Positions 7,643-14,750 of a DNA stretch of 15,048 nt are shown here, one piece after another. This DNA is from Bacteroidales bacterium UBA3709. GTDB lineage: Bacteria > Bacteroidota > Bacteroidia > Bacteroidales > UBA932. The notes beneath the pieces were generated by a model. That model searched no databases, was not told the DNA's origin, and saw only the letters and a list, made by a program, of their open reading frames with translations. The DNA lies in contig DFIA01000012.1 in assembly GCA_002372015.1 (NCBI GenBank), positions 1 through 15,048 of the forward strand. The letters run 5' to 3'. The position numbers and the translations under genes are program-made. Within the stretch, counting starts at the first letter, position 1; each line of letters starts with the position of its first letter.

Positions 7643-8221
7643 TTACTTCACCCTCGTTAAAGTCATCTTCATTGGAATACTACAACTTTCTTTTGACGAA
7701 CCAGACAAAATGCATTCATCATTTTTATCATTTGAGAAAGTCGGTTTAGTCATATCCCAGTACAAGAAGTCGTTTTTATCATCCATTCTCTCCACCGAAA
7801 TTGGAAAAGCCGGATGACCTTTTCTAAGCAATACATCATAAAATAAGAAAGCTGAAACTCCCATATCTCTATTACAACCGCCTGTGATTGGAATCATATC
7901 GCTGGAGAGGGCCATAATTTCATCCATAGTAGCAAAGGAAGAGTATTCAACCTCATATTTTAAATAATCATATACTGATATTCCCATCTTAGAATAAGAA
8001 AAAAAGCCGATAAAATACGGTAAAGGGTTTTCTTTATTAAATTCATAGAGTGGCTTATACAACAATTTAAGTACGAAAACCTCCTGAGTTTTTGCATTCT
8101 CATACCTCCAAGTACCTTCATATGCTGCCCGAATTTGCTCATAACTATAGTCTCTATTCTGCGCTTCCAGAACTATCGGGAGCAATAAAAGAAAGGCTGA
8201 GATTATTATTTGTTTTTTCAT
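7643..8221 (-). CDS. Small exported protein, DUF6705-like
   Basis: The 192-residue product starts with a clear signal peptide (MKKQIIISAFLLLLPIVLEAQ), with probable cleavage before Gln21 and no lipobox cysteine. The mature part contains AYEGTWRYENAKTQEVFVL (residues about 33-51) and ends in IPMKMTLTRVK. This pattern of G-T-W-x-Y followed by beta strands and a terminal T-L-T resembles the Bacteroidota family DUF6705 as I recall it, whose function is unknown. Three cysteines are present in the mature protein (C115, C170 and C180 by my count). No catalytic motif is recognised. It is followed by 169 bases before the transporter start, and no good promoter was found upstream. Confidence 0.7.
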   Translation of the reverse strand: MKKQIIISAFLLLLPIVLEAQNRDYSYEQIRAAYEGTWRYENAKTQEVFVLKLLYKPLYEFNKENPLPYFIGFFSYSKMGISVYDYLKYEVEYSSFATMDEIMALSSDMIPITGGCNRDMGVSAFLFYDVLLRKGHPAFPISVERMDDKNDFLYWDMTKPTFSNDKNDECILSGSSKESCSIPMKMTLTRVK

Positions 8222-8247
8222 ATACTCATTTATTATATAGTTGAGTA

Positions 8248-8478
8248 AAACAATTTATTGATTCTTTATTGATATTTGAAGAAGTTCCAGGATTATTCTT
8301 ATTCCAACGAAAGTTTAGGCAATTAACTGAGTTGCGAGTAATATCAATTAAACTATACGACAATCCTATCTCTTTTAAGATAGGTGATATTCATGTTTGG
8401 CTGTCTCACCGCGATAAATACTCGTCTTACTTTGAGGAAGTATATATCATGCAGACTTTTAAGATTTATTTTCATTAA
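8248..8478 (+). pseudogene. Start-less protein-like frame, possible gene remnant
   Basis: The frame is open from 8245 to a TAA at 8476-8478 and has no ATG near its beginning; the earliest usual alternative start is TTG at 8269. The translation is rich in aromatic and charged residues (RVISIKLYDNPISFKIGDI, then HVWLSHRDKYSSYFEEVYIM), which looks more like real protein than random frame. The order of strands and the E-E-V-Y segment faintly recall the N-terminus of FkbM-family methyltransferases, but this is only an impression. It ends before any SAM-binding motif. It may be a decayed gene piece or chance. Confidence 0.25.
8365..8384. repeat. Perfect 7-bp inverted repeat
   Basis: CCTATCT (8365-8371) and AGATAGG (8378-8384) are exact complements separated by 6 bases. 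The hairpin is not followed by a T run, so it is not a clear intrinsic terminator. It could be an operator or chance. Confidence 0.4.
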
Positions 8479-8480
8479 CC

Positions 8481-8502
8481 GAGCAACAAATGAGCAATAA
8501 AT
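8481..8502 (+). repeat. Two tandem 11-base repeats
   Basis: GAGCAACAAAT (8481-8491) is followed directly by GAGCAATAAAT (8492-8502), with one mismatch. The copies are about one helical turn apart, so they would face the same side of the DNA. They lie about 120 bases before lnt. Confidence 0.5.
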
Positions 8503-8509
8503 TTATAAA

Positions 8510-8540
8510 AAAGTTGAGAAATCTTGTATAAAGTTGAGAA
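8510..8540 (+). repeat. Direct repeat AAAGTTGAGAA, 20-base period
   Basis: AAAGTTGAGAA occurs at 8510-8520 and again at 8530-8540, a spacing close to two helical turns. Together with the 11-base repeat just upstream it could form a regulator-binding array before lnt, or be sequence drift. Confidence 0.5.
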
Positions 8541-8611
8541 GAATAAAATAGCGTTAGAAGTACTTATAGTCCACTAAATGCTTTCCTATAGGGAATCTAA
8601 ACAAATTTACC

Positions 8612-8619
8612 TAAATTTG
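8612..8619 (+). promoter_or_regulatory. Promoter -7 box directly before lnt
   Basis: TAAATTTG is a perfect TAnnTTTG box ending only 4 bases before the lnt ATG at 8624. By the usual geometry, transcription would begin at or next to the A of the start codon, giving a leaderless or almost leaderless mRNA. No TTTG is found at the -33 position. Confidence 0.45.
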
Positions 8620-8623
8620 AAAT

Positions 8624-10240
8624 ATGAAAAAAAATAGTAGCAGAAATCTTTGGTTATTATCTATCCTATCGGGAATCCTACTTTCCATTCCGTTTATCCT
8701 CCCCCACTGCGGCCTTGTATCTCTATTTGCATTAGTACCCCTATTTGCCGCAGAATGTATTGCATCTGAGAATAAAGTCAGGCATTTTTGGATTTACTAC
8801 TATTCAAGCTTCCTGATATGGAATATCATAAGCACATGGTGGATATGGTATGCTACACCTTTGGGGGCAGTAGCGGCTATAATCCTCAATGCACTGCAAA
8901 TGGCTATAATTTTTAGGATATTCCGCTTTCTTAAAAAGAGAAGATACGGCCTTGGCGCATATATAGCCTTTGCTACTGTATGGTGCTGGTGGGAGCATTG
9001 TTATCAAACCTGGCAAGTAACCTGGCCGTGGCTCACCCTCGGCAACAGTTTTGCCCAAAGCATCAAACACATCCAATGGTACGAGGTAACAGGCAGTATT
9101 GCAGGCTCTTTGTGGATTATTCTGGCCAACATACTTGTTTTTACAACAATACGCAGGGCTTCTGTAGGCAAACAATACTCACGATGGGCTGTTGCCGCTT
9201 TAATATTGATTATTGTACCAAGCACTATATCGCATATCAGATATGCCCAACTTGGAAAACACATTGCCGGTTATCAAGAAACCGATGCTAAAGAAGTGGT
9301 GATTCTACAACCCAATATAGACCCCTATGCAGATAAATTTGCGGGAAAAACACAAGCCCAACAAGATTCAATACTGCTGAAGCTGGCTAATGAGAACACT
9401 TCTAATAAAACTTTTCTTGTGTTGGCACCGGAAACATTTTTTAATCCGTCTGCAGCATCTGGCAGCATTGTAGAAAATCACCCTGCAAATCCAACATTAG
9501 ACACTATTATGAGTTTTGCATCAACCCACAAAGTCAATTTTATATTTGGGGCAATTACTCAGAAATACTATCCAAAAGCCACAAGCAAACCCACCAGAAG
9601 TGCAAGGGAAGATATTGCTGGTACTTGGTGGGATGTATTTAATACCGCTGTGTTTACAGATAAAAACAAACAAATAGATTTTTATCATAAATCTAAACTT
9701 GTAATACTCGCAGAAACAATACCTTATATCGGAGATAAAAGTATCTTATCCAACTTGGGGATAGATTTGGGAGGAGGTTTTGGTAATTTTGGAATTCAGC
9801 ATTTCAGAAGCATTTTCAACACAGAAGAAGATATTAGGATAGGTACTGCCGTTTGCTACGAATCTGTATTCGGCAACTTCTTTAGAGAATACATCAAAGC
9901 CGGCGCCAATTTTATGACAATCATAACCAACGATGGATGGTGGAAAAATACGGCCGGCCATATTCAGCATCTTCATTATGCATCGCTTAGAGCAATAGAA
10001 ACAAGAAGAGATATAGCAAGAAGCGCAAATACCGGCATCTCTGCCATCATAAACAAACGAGGAGATATAGTAAGCCAGACTCAATGGTGGAAAGAATGTG
10101 CCATAACAGGTAACGTATTTCCGAATGAGCATATCACTCCGTTTGTAAGATATGGCGATTTAATTGGCAAGAATTGCGGTATAGTTGCTCTTGCGCTCAT
10201 TGTAGTTCTATTAGTCTCTAAGCGGAAGAATTACGCTTAG
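8624..10240 (+). CDS. lnt: Apolipoprotein N-acyltransferase
   Basis: Lnt adds the third acyl chain to the N-terminal cysteine of lipoproteins in the inner membrane, the last step of lipoprotein maturation. The 538-residue protein has an N-terminal membrane block of about six to seven segments (residues 8-205), a nitrilase-like periplasmic domain (about 225-500) and a final membrane helix (517-532). The catalytic triad is present: Glu270 in LAPETFF, Lys356 in YHKSKLV and Cys411 in AVCYES. ITNDGWW (434-440) and RAIETRRDIARSANTG (456-471) are also typical. The usual P-F-G-E loop after Y-x-K-x-x-L-V is replaced by ILAETIP (361-367), keeping Glu364. The 3' end overlaps the convergent phosphodiesterase gene by 23 bases. 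Confidence 0.95.
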   Translation: MKKNSSRNLWLLSILSGILLSIPFILPHCGLVSLFALVPLFAAECIASENKVRHFWIYYYSSFLIWNIISTWWIWYATPLGAVAAIILNALQMAIIFRIFRFLKKRRYGLGAYIAFATVWCWWEHCYQTWQVTWPWLTLGNSFAQSIKHIQWYEVTGSIAGSLWIILANILVFTTIRRASVGKQYSRWAVAALILIIVPSTISHIRYAQLGKHIAGYQETDAKEVVILQPNIDPYADKFAGKTQAQQDSILLKLANENTSNKTFLVLAPETFFNPSAASGSIVENHPANPTLDTIMSFASTHKVNFIFGAITQKYYPKATSKPTRSAREDIAGTWWDVFNTAVFTDKNKQIDFYHKSKLVILAETIPYIGDKSILSNLGIDLGGGFGNFGIQHFRSIFNTEEDIRIGTAVCYESVFGNFFREYIKAGANFMTIITNDGWWKNTAGHIQHLHYASLRAIETRRDIARSANTGISAIINKRGDIVSQTQWWKECAITGNVFPNEHITPFVRYGDLIGKNCGIVALALIVVLLVSKRKNYA

Positions 10241-12263
10241 GATAGGCTATTCTGGCATGATATATTTCTCTTATCTGACGCTTTAATACAGACTTTATAA
10301 TGTTCAAGTTCTTGAATGTTATATCTGCTCGCATTAACTGATTGCCGGCAATACGCTTAGACACCACATTATCTACAAGAGCGGATATCGTTTCTTCAGA
10401 ATACTCCGACAAAGAACGGGCTGCCGCCTCCACTGCATCGGAAATCATTACCACAACTTCTTCTTTTGTTGAGGGAAGATTTCCCTGATAGGTAAATAGG
10501 TGCCTGTCTGCAGGGTCGCCACCATTATTACAATAAACATTGTAAAAATACTCTGTAACAGAATGTCCGTGGTGCGACAGAATAAAGTCTTTTATAAGTT
10601 TGGGAAGCTTTGCCTTATCGGCCATAACCACGCCATCCTCTACATGCTTGATAATAGTTTGTGCACTTTCTACAGGAGATAAATCTTTGTGATAATTGAT
10701 GCCGGCTCTGGAATTTTCTATAAATGCCTGTGGGTTGTTTAATTTGCCAATATCGTGATACAAGGCGCCCACTCTTGCTATTCGTGGATTACAACCTATG
10801 GCAAGAGCAGCTCTCTCTGCAAGATTTGCCACTTGCATGGAATGTTGAAATGTACCCGGAGCTTTTGTTGCAAGTTCTTCAAGTATCTTATTCTCTGTAT
10901 CAGACAAATCTTTTAAAGTTGATATGGATACCATATAGAATATTTTTTCCATAAGGAAGACAAATGGATAAGTTACCACTACCAGTACCGAACCTATGAA
11001 CAGGTACAAATAGATTTTCTGATCCAGAGGGAATATCGTTCCATCAGAAAGCAACTTAAATCCAATATGTACAATTACAGCGGCAATAAACAAATAAAGT
11101 GTATTGACAAACTGTAGCCAGCCTCTCTGATATAGAGAAAATGTTACAAATGCAATAGTGCCACTAACTGCAGCTATCATATACAATTCTATGCCGTTTT
11201 CGGAAATCAAAAGCAACGGCATTACAGATACAAGATAAACCGGCAGAACAACCCTGTTGTAAAGGAAGGCACTGATATACAGCACAGATACAGCAAACGG
11301 TAGCAGGTATAATAAATCTGGAGAAATTTTTCTCACCAACACCATAACAACAAAATTGAGGCACGTAATAAATATCAAAAAATTGAATTCGTTTTGATGG
11401 GTGAGCACATCTGGGTCTGAAAAATAAACTGCTATATAAAGTAATACCAAAAGCACCGATATAATCAGCAAATGGCCCAGATATAACATAAACATATTCC
11501 CTGAATAGCCTACACTTTTTTGGTATTCAGCTTTATACGAATCTAATATCTGTGCTATTTCGGCCGTTACTATCTCGCCTTCCGATACGATGTTTTCTCC
11601 TGCATAGACCATACCCTTTGTAGGAGAAATATAATTTACTGCCATCCGGTGCAACTCATCTGTAGTGTTTTTATCGTATATAAGATTGGGAGAGATATAA
11701 TCTTCAATAGCCAAAGAAGCACATAGAGAATCTATGTCTAAATGAGGTAAAGCATATTTAAGTTCTGCTTCTATGGTTTTAGCAGCCTTCTGCGGAGTAT
11801 ATAAATCTTTCTCTATTTCAGACGATGCGTTTCTTCCCCGCTGGATAAAAACCACTTTGTCTTCCAGTGTTTTTTCTGGTAATACTCCTGTCTGATAAAT
11901 CTCGGCAAGAGATTTTGAAACTATCTCCTGAACAGCAGACAACACGCTATCAGAAAAACATTTTTCAGAAAAAGAAGTAAGAGCATTGTTAAGGGCGTTT
12001 TCATCTTTTCTAAAGTACTGAATCATAGACTCAGCCGCCTTGCTCTTTTCTTTTGAGAGTTCTTCCTGTGTTTTTAGAATCGGAAAATCTATAGGCGCCT
12101 CCAATGTGGCATACAACCAAGGCGAACCTTTTTTGTAGTGATAACGGAATTTGCCATCGGTTGGATAAAAGAACATCATTACAACTAAGGCTATGCCCAG
12201 TGCCAAAAAGTTTCCCCGCTTTCCAAGCACTTTCCTCAACTTGAATAGATCTACCCTTTCCAT
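10218..12263 (-). CDS. pgpH: 7TM-HD cyclic-dinucleotide phosphodiesterase, PgpH type
   Basis: The 681-residue protein matches the 7TM-HD family, whose Listeria member PgpH breaks down cyclic di-AMP. It has an N-terminal membrane helix (17-33), an extracytoplasmic 7TMR-HDED domain (about 34-254), seven membrane segments (about 255-440) and a cytoplasmic HD domain. The metal-binding residues are in place: His474 (GTFQHSMQ), His503-Asp504 in ALYHDIGKLNN, His540, His564-His565 in LSHHGH, and Asp609 in MISDAVEAA. Activity against c-di-AMP is inferred from the family; other nucleotides are possible. The gene is convergent with lnt, overlapping 23 bases at the 3' end, and divergent from the nuclease gene. 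Confidence 0.92.
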   Translation of the reverse strand: MERVDLFKLRKVLGKRGNFLALGIALVVMMFFYPTDGKFRYHYKKGSPWLYATLEAPIDFPILKTQEELSKEKSKAAESMIQYFRKDENALNNALTSFSEKCFSDSVLSAVQEIVSKSLAEIYQTGVLPEKTLEDKVVFIQRGRNASSEIEKDLYTPQKAAKTIEAELKYALPHLDIDSLCASLAIEDYISPNLIYDKNTTDELHRMAVNYISPTKGMVYAGENIVSEGEIVTAEIAQILDSYKAEYQKSVGYSGNMFMLYLGHLLIISVLLVLLYIAVYFSDPDVLTHQNEFNFLIFITCLNFVVMVLVRKISPDLLYLLPFAVSVLYISAFLYNRVVLPVYLVSVMPLLLISENGIELYMIAAVSGTIAFVTFSLYQRGWLQFVNTLYLFIAAVIVHIGFKLLSDGTIFPLDQKIYLYLFIGSVLVVVTYPFVFLMEKIFYMVSISTLKDLSDTENKILEELATKAPGTFQHSMQVANLAERAALAIGCNPRIARVGALYHDIGKLNNPQAFIENSRAGINYHKDLSPVESAQTIIKHVEDGVVMADKAKLPKLIKDFILSHHGHSVTEYFYNVYCNNGGDPADRHLFTYQGNLPSTKEEVVVMISDAVEAAARSLSEYSEETISALVDNVVSKRIAGNQLMRADITFKNLNIIKSVLKRQIREIYHARIAYPKRNSSA

Positions 12264-12284
12264 TTTATAAAATTCTTATAGGAT

Positions 12285-12317
12285 GCAATTTAAGTAGAAA
12301 ATAGTGAAACACCCAAA
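12285..12317 (-). promoter_or_regulatory. Possible promoter for the phosphodiesterase gene
   Basis: On the minus strand, TTTG (12314-12317) lies 21 bases before TAAATTGC (12285-12292), which keeps most of the TAnnTTTG pattern. Transcription would begin near 12279, about 16 bases before the ATG at 12263. The match is imperfect. Confidence 0.3.
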
Positions 12318-12326
12318 AAAACGGGC

Positions 12327-12334
12327 TATATTTG
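12327..12334 (+). promoter_or_regulatory. Promoter -7 box for the nuclease gene
   Basis: TATATTTG is a perfect TAnnTTTG box ending 7 bases before the ATG at 12342. Transcription would begin near 12339-12341, so the mRNA would have almost no leader. No TTTG is seen at the expected upstream spacing. The 78-base gap is shared with the divergent phosphodiesterase gene. Confidence 0.5.
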
Positions 12335-12341
12335 CACTATC

Positions 12342-13190
12342 ATGAAACGAATAACTCTAATATCCGTAATTTTCGTCTTTGCTGTTTCCGCTGTTTTTTT
12401 AGCCTATTCTCCTTTCCAAGGCACTCAAATGGAGAAGTCGGCTAAGCTCAATAGCTGGTGGAATGAGGTTGTTAAGACCAAATACTACACAGTAGATTTT
12501 AGCCAATTCACATTCAGAGATATAAAAGAACTAAAAAGAAGAAAATATAAAAGCGATTGGCAAGAGGCTCAGAAACTGCTACTCAGAATCCCCCGTAGCG
12601 AGCGGAGCTATAACTGGCTGGCTGTATATGATAACAGAAAACACTTCTGCGGTTTGCTGAGCGAAAACAAGATAATAGCCAATGCAGGCACCAAAGGCTC
12701 GCAAGGTAAAGAGGTTTACCTAAATATGTTCCTTAATACAAAGCATTTACCTTCTGCCCACTATCTTGTAGATAACATCAGTTACTACACAGATAACCTT
12801 GGAAGAATAGTGAGAGTATATTGTCCCGATCTGCAACTAAAACCCAGAGGGCGCAACCAAAAATCTCAAAGATATTCCGTGAGTTTTAAGGATGGGAAAA
12901 AGGGAGATAATTGCGGACATCTTATACCCCAAGCCCTGTATGGCCCCGCCGAACAAATCAATTATGTACCGCAAAGAAGAGAGCTTAACTCCGGTAGTAT
13001 CTTGGAGTTAGAGAAAAAGGCCATAAACGCAAAAAGAGCCGGTAGGTTGGTAAAATACGATATAAAGATATTATATCACAAAAATGAAAAAAGACCTTAC
13101 GGTTTTGAAAGCAGCGTTAAAGCATACGACAATACCGGCAAACTAATAGCCAACTATACAGGTGTATTTGATAATAGTATTCATAAATAG
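12342..13190 (+). CDS. Exported DNA/RNA non-specific endonuclease
   Basis: The 282-residue protein begins with a hydrophobic stretch (residues 4-21) after MKR, a signal peptide or membrane anchor, so it should act outside the cytoplasm. The C-terminal part resembles the Endonuclea_NS_2 beta-beta-alpha metal nucleases. DNCGHLIPQ (189-197) carries the putative catalytic His193 of the D-x-G-H motif. INYVPQRRELN (206-216) gives Asn207, the likely metal ligand, and Asn216. The pattern VKYDIKILYHKNEKRPYGFE (237-256) is also typical of the family. In D-x-G-H the usual Arg is Cys191 here. The region 30-180 is not recognised and has no obvious inhibitor domain. It might serve nutrient scavenging, DNA processing or an antagonistic role. 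A 106-residue gene follows after 14 bases. Confidence 0.8.
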   Translation: MKRITLISVIFVFAVSAVFLAYSPFQGTQMEKSAKLNSWWNEVVKTKYYTVDFSQFTFRDIKELKRRKYKSDWQEAQKLLLRIPRSERSYNWLAVYDNRKHFCGLLSENKIIANAGTKGSQGKEVYLNMFLNTKHLPSAHYLVDNISYYTDNLGRIVRVYCPDLQLKPRGRNQKSQRYSVSFKDGKKGDNCGHLIPQALYGPAEQINYVPQRRELNSGSILELEKKAINAKRAGRLVKYDIKILYHKNEKRPYGFESSVKAYDNTGKLIANYTGVFDNSIHK

Positions 13191-13204
13191 CAAAGAGTAA
13201 CATT

Positions 13205-13525
13205 ATGCAAACCCCAACGCCACCCCCATATATCAATCTTCTGGTTGAATATGCTCTAAATAACCTCAAGGGCACCATAACAGACCTAAATATGGTAAGA
13301 TCTACATCGCTGAAGATTACCACATCTGAGAGAGAAGCTGTTTTCAGCCAAAGTGCACTTACATATCAGGAAAAAATACTGCTGGATTGCTCCGGAGTTT
13401 TTCAACTTGCAAAAAAGATATTAGAGCATCGCAACCGTTGCTTTTCAACAATAAAAATTACAATTTTTTTCAGCAAGGGGGTTGTGAAAAATATAAGCTA
13501 TAACTTATATTCTAAGCACTGCTGA
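13205..13525 (+). CDS. Hypothetical protein downstream of the nuclease
   Basis: I do not recognise this 106-residue protein. It starts with MQTPTPPPYINLLVEYALNN, has no signal peptide or membrane segment, and reads as a small soluble alpha/beta protein with three cysteines (C62, C74, C106 by my count). The start lies 14 bases after the nuclease stop codon on the same strand, so the two are probably co-transcribed. A cytoplasmic small protein beside an exported nuclease could be an inhibitor or immunity protein, but nothing in the sequence proves this. Its stop codon sits inside the first of three 23-base tandem repeats. The frame beyond that TGA stays open for 22 more codons to a TAA at 13592-13594. 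Confidence 0.55.
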   Translation: MQTPTPPPYINLLVEYALNNLKGTITDLNMVRSTSLKITTSEREAVFSQSALTYQEKILLDCSGVFQLAKKILEHRNRCFSTIKITIFFSKGVVKNISYNLYSKHC

Positions 13526-13582
13526 GCGCTTATATCAAGTACTGCTGAGCGCTTATACCAAGCATTGCAAAGCGAACACCTT
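13514..13582. repeat. Three 23-base tandem repeats between convergent genes
   Basis: Copies start at 13514, 13537 and 13560. The first two share 20 or more of 23 bases, with the core ACTGCTGAGCGCTTATA; the third is diverged (AAGCATTGCAAAGCGAACACC). Each of the first two can fold into a weak hairpin, AAGCAC/GCGCTT with one mismatch around TGCTGA. The array covers the stop codon of the upstream plus-strand gene, and its last two bases overlap the stop codon of the minus-strand lactonase-like gene. It could act as a paired transcription end or be simple slippage duplication. Confidence 0.75.
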
Positions 13583-14750
13583 AAATGCTGCTAATCAAAA
13601 TACAAGACGGTTCTAAAACTTGAAAAACAATCTTTTTTCTTGTATTGATTAGGTTGCCTGTAGCCTTGTCTATTCTCAATATTTGTACACATTTGTCTTT
13701 CTGACAGCATACAAACATAAACTCTCCGTCTGGAGAAATTGTAAAACTTCTGGGGTAACTGCCCGTTGCAATAAAAGCCATTCTTGCTAAAGTACCATCT
13801 TCATCTACCTTAAATACAACTATTCCATCGGTTCCTTTCCTAATAGAGGCATACAGAAAGTTTCCGTCTGGCGACAGATGAATATCTGCACTGGCTTTAT
13901 TGCCGTTACGATCTGCTACTATATCCTGTAGCTGCCTGAAGATAAGATTATTACCAACCTCATTCATAGTATATGTAAGAATGCGTCCACTTGTTTCGCA
14001 CAACAGGTACATCATTCTTCCGTCTTTAGACAATTCTATATGCCGTGGGCCATAACCAGCCGGCACAGACACAAAAGAAGAATCTGTATTAACGAGTTTA
14101 AGAGCTTTACCAAAAAGAAGATTGCCTTCTTTAGACAAGGTTGTATCTTCTACTATCCTCAAGACATACACTCTATCTAAACCCTTATCTGTAGCTAACA
14201 GATAATCATTCCCACTCCGCTTTCCTCTAACTATCCTAACTGTGTGAACTCTGGATACTTTTCTGTGTTCAGAAGACACAAACGAAACTACCTGAGAACG
14301 TTTTTTTATTCCTCCCAGAGTATCGGCAGGATACACAGAGATACCTCCCTTGCCATAATTAGCCGTAAAAACATGGCCTCTGTAATAAGTTAAATAGCAA
14401 GGATCTGCACCGCCATCTTGCCTACTACCCAAAGGATGGCCGGAATTACAGACATATCCCCATACTCCCGAAGTTGCTCCGCTCTCGCTCACTCCGTATA
14501 GCTTCTTAGCCGCAGGAGTAAGGCACAGATAAGAGGGATTAACAGCTTTATAGTCTCCTATAACGGTGCTTTCGAGATTCTTTGCATTAAACACACATTT
14601 TACGGCAGAAGACCCATAACCTCCTATATATAAAAAATACTGACTGCCCATAGATGTCCTAAAACGCAAAAACGCTATTACCGCTAAAAACAAAGCCAGC
14701 AATACAGCCGGCACAAGAAAAAACATATTACGCCTTGCAAAAGAACTCAT
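13581..14750 (-). CDS. Membrane-anchored beta-propeller, lactonase family
   Basis: The 389-residue protein resembles the seven-bladed beta-propeller lactonase family that includes 6-phosphogluconolactonase Pgl. Blade-like motifs recur: ADPCYLTYYRGHVFTANYGK (115-134), GYGPRHIELSKDGRMMYLLC (232-251), SADIHLSPDGNFLYASIR (287-304) and GSYPRSFTISPDGEFMFVCC (330-349). Residues about 8-29 form one hydrophobic helix after MSSFARR, so the propeller is probably held outside the inner membrane. That placement is at odds with a cytoplasmic pentose-phosphate role, so the activity may be different or only structural. The start overlaps the stop of the upstream gene by 4 bases (ATGA), showing a translationally coupled operon. 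Confidence 0.8.
   Translation of the reverse strand: MSSFARRNMFFLVPAVLLALFLAVIAFLRFRTSMGSQYFLYIGGYGSSAVKCVFNAKNLESTVIGDYKAVNPSYLCLTPAAKKLYGVSESGATSGVWGYVCNSGHPLGSRQDGGADPCYLTYYRGHVFTANYGKGGISVYPADTLGGIKKRSQVVSFVSSEHRKVSRVHTVRIVRGKRSGNDYLLATDKGLDRVYVLRIVEDTTLSKEGNLLFGKALKLVNTDSSFVSVPAGYGPRHIELSKDGRMMYLLCETSGRILTYTMNEVGNNLIFRQLQDIVADRNGNKASADIHLSPDGNFLYASIRKGTDGIVVFKVDEDGTLARMAFIATGSYPRSFTISPDGEFMFVCCQKDKCVQILRIDKATGNLINTRKKIVFQVLEPSCILISSI

Larger units (their letters stand above)
8222..8623. other. 402-base interval without an intact gene
   Basis: This stretch lies between the divergent DUF6705-like gene and lnt. It holds a start-less protein-like frame (8248-8478) with an internal inverted repeat, an 11-base tandem repeat (8481-8502), a second direct repeat (8510-8520 and 8530-8540) and a -7 box just before lnt (8612-8619). 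A 13-codon frame from 8490 (MSNKFIKKLRNLV) and a frame-shifted continuation reading YKVEKNKIALEVLIVH (8528-8575) also look protein-like. The whole may be decayed coding DNA. Confidence 0.5.

Noticed and set aside
13117..13323. Minus-strand open frame of 68 codons across the nuclease and the small gene
   Set aside because: It overlaps two better-supported plus-strand genes and has no start context or recognised domain.
13523..13525. Selenocysteine or programmed readthrough at the TGA of the 106-residue gene
   Set aside because: The frame continues 22 codons, but no SECIS-like structure or family support is visible, and the TGA is part of a repeat.
13514..13582. CRISPR-like array
   Set aside because: The 23-base units are directly tandem without spacers, and no cas gene is present.
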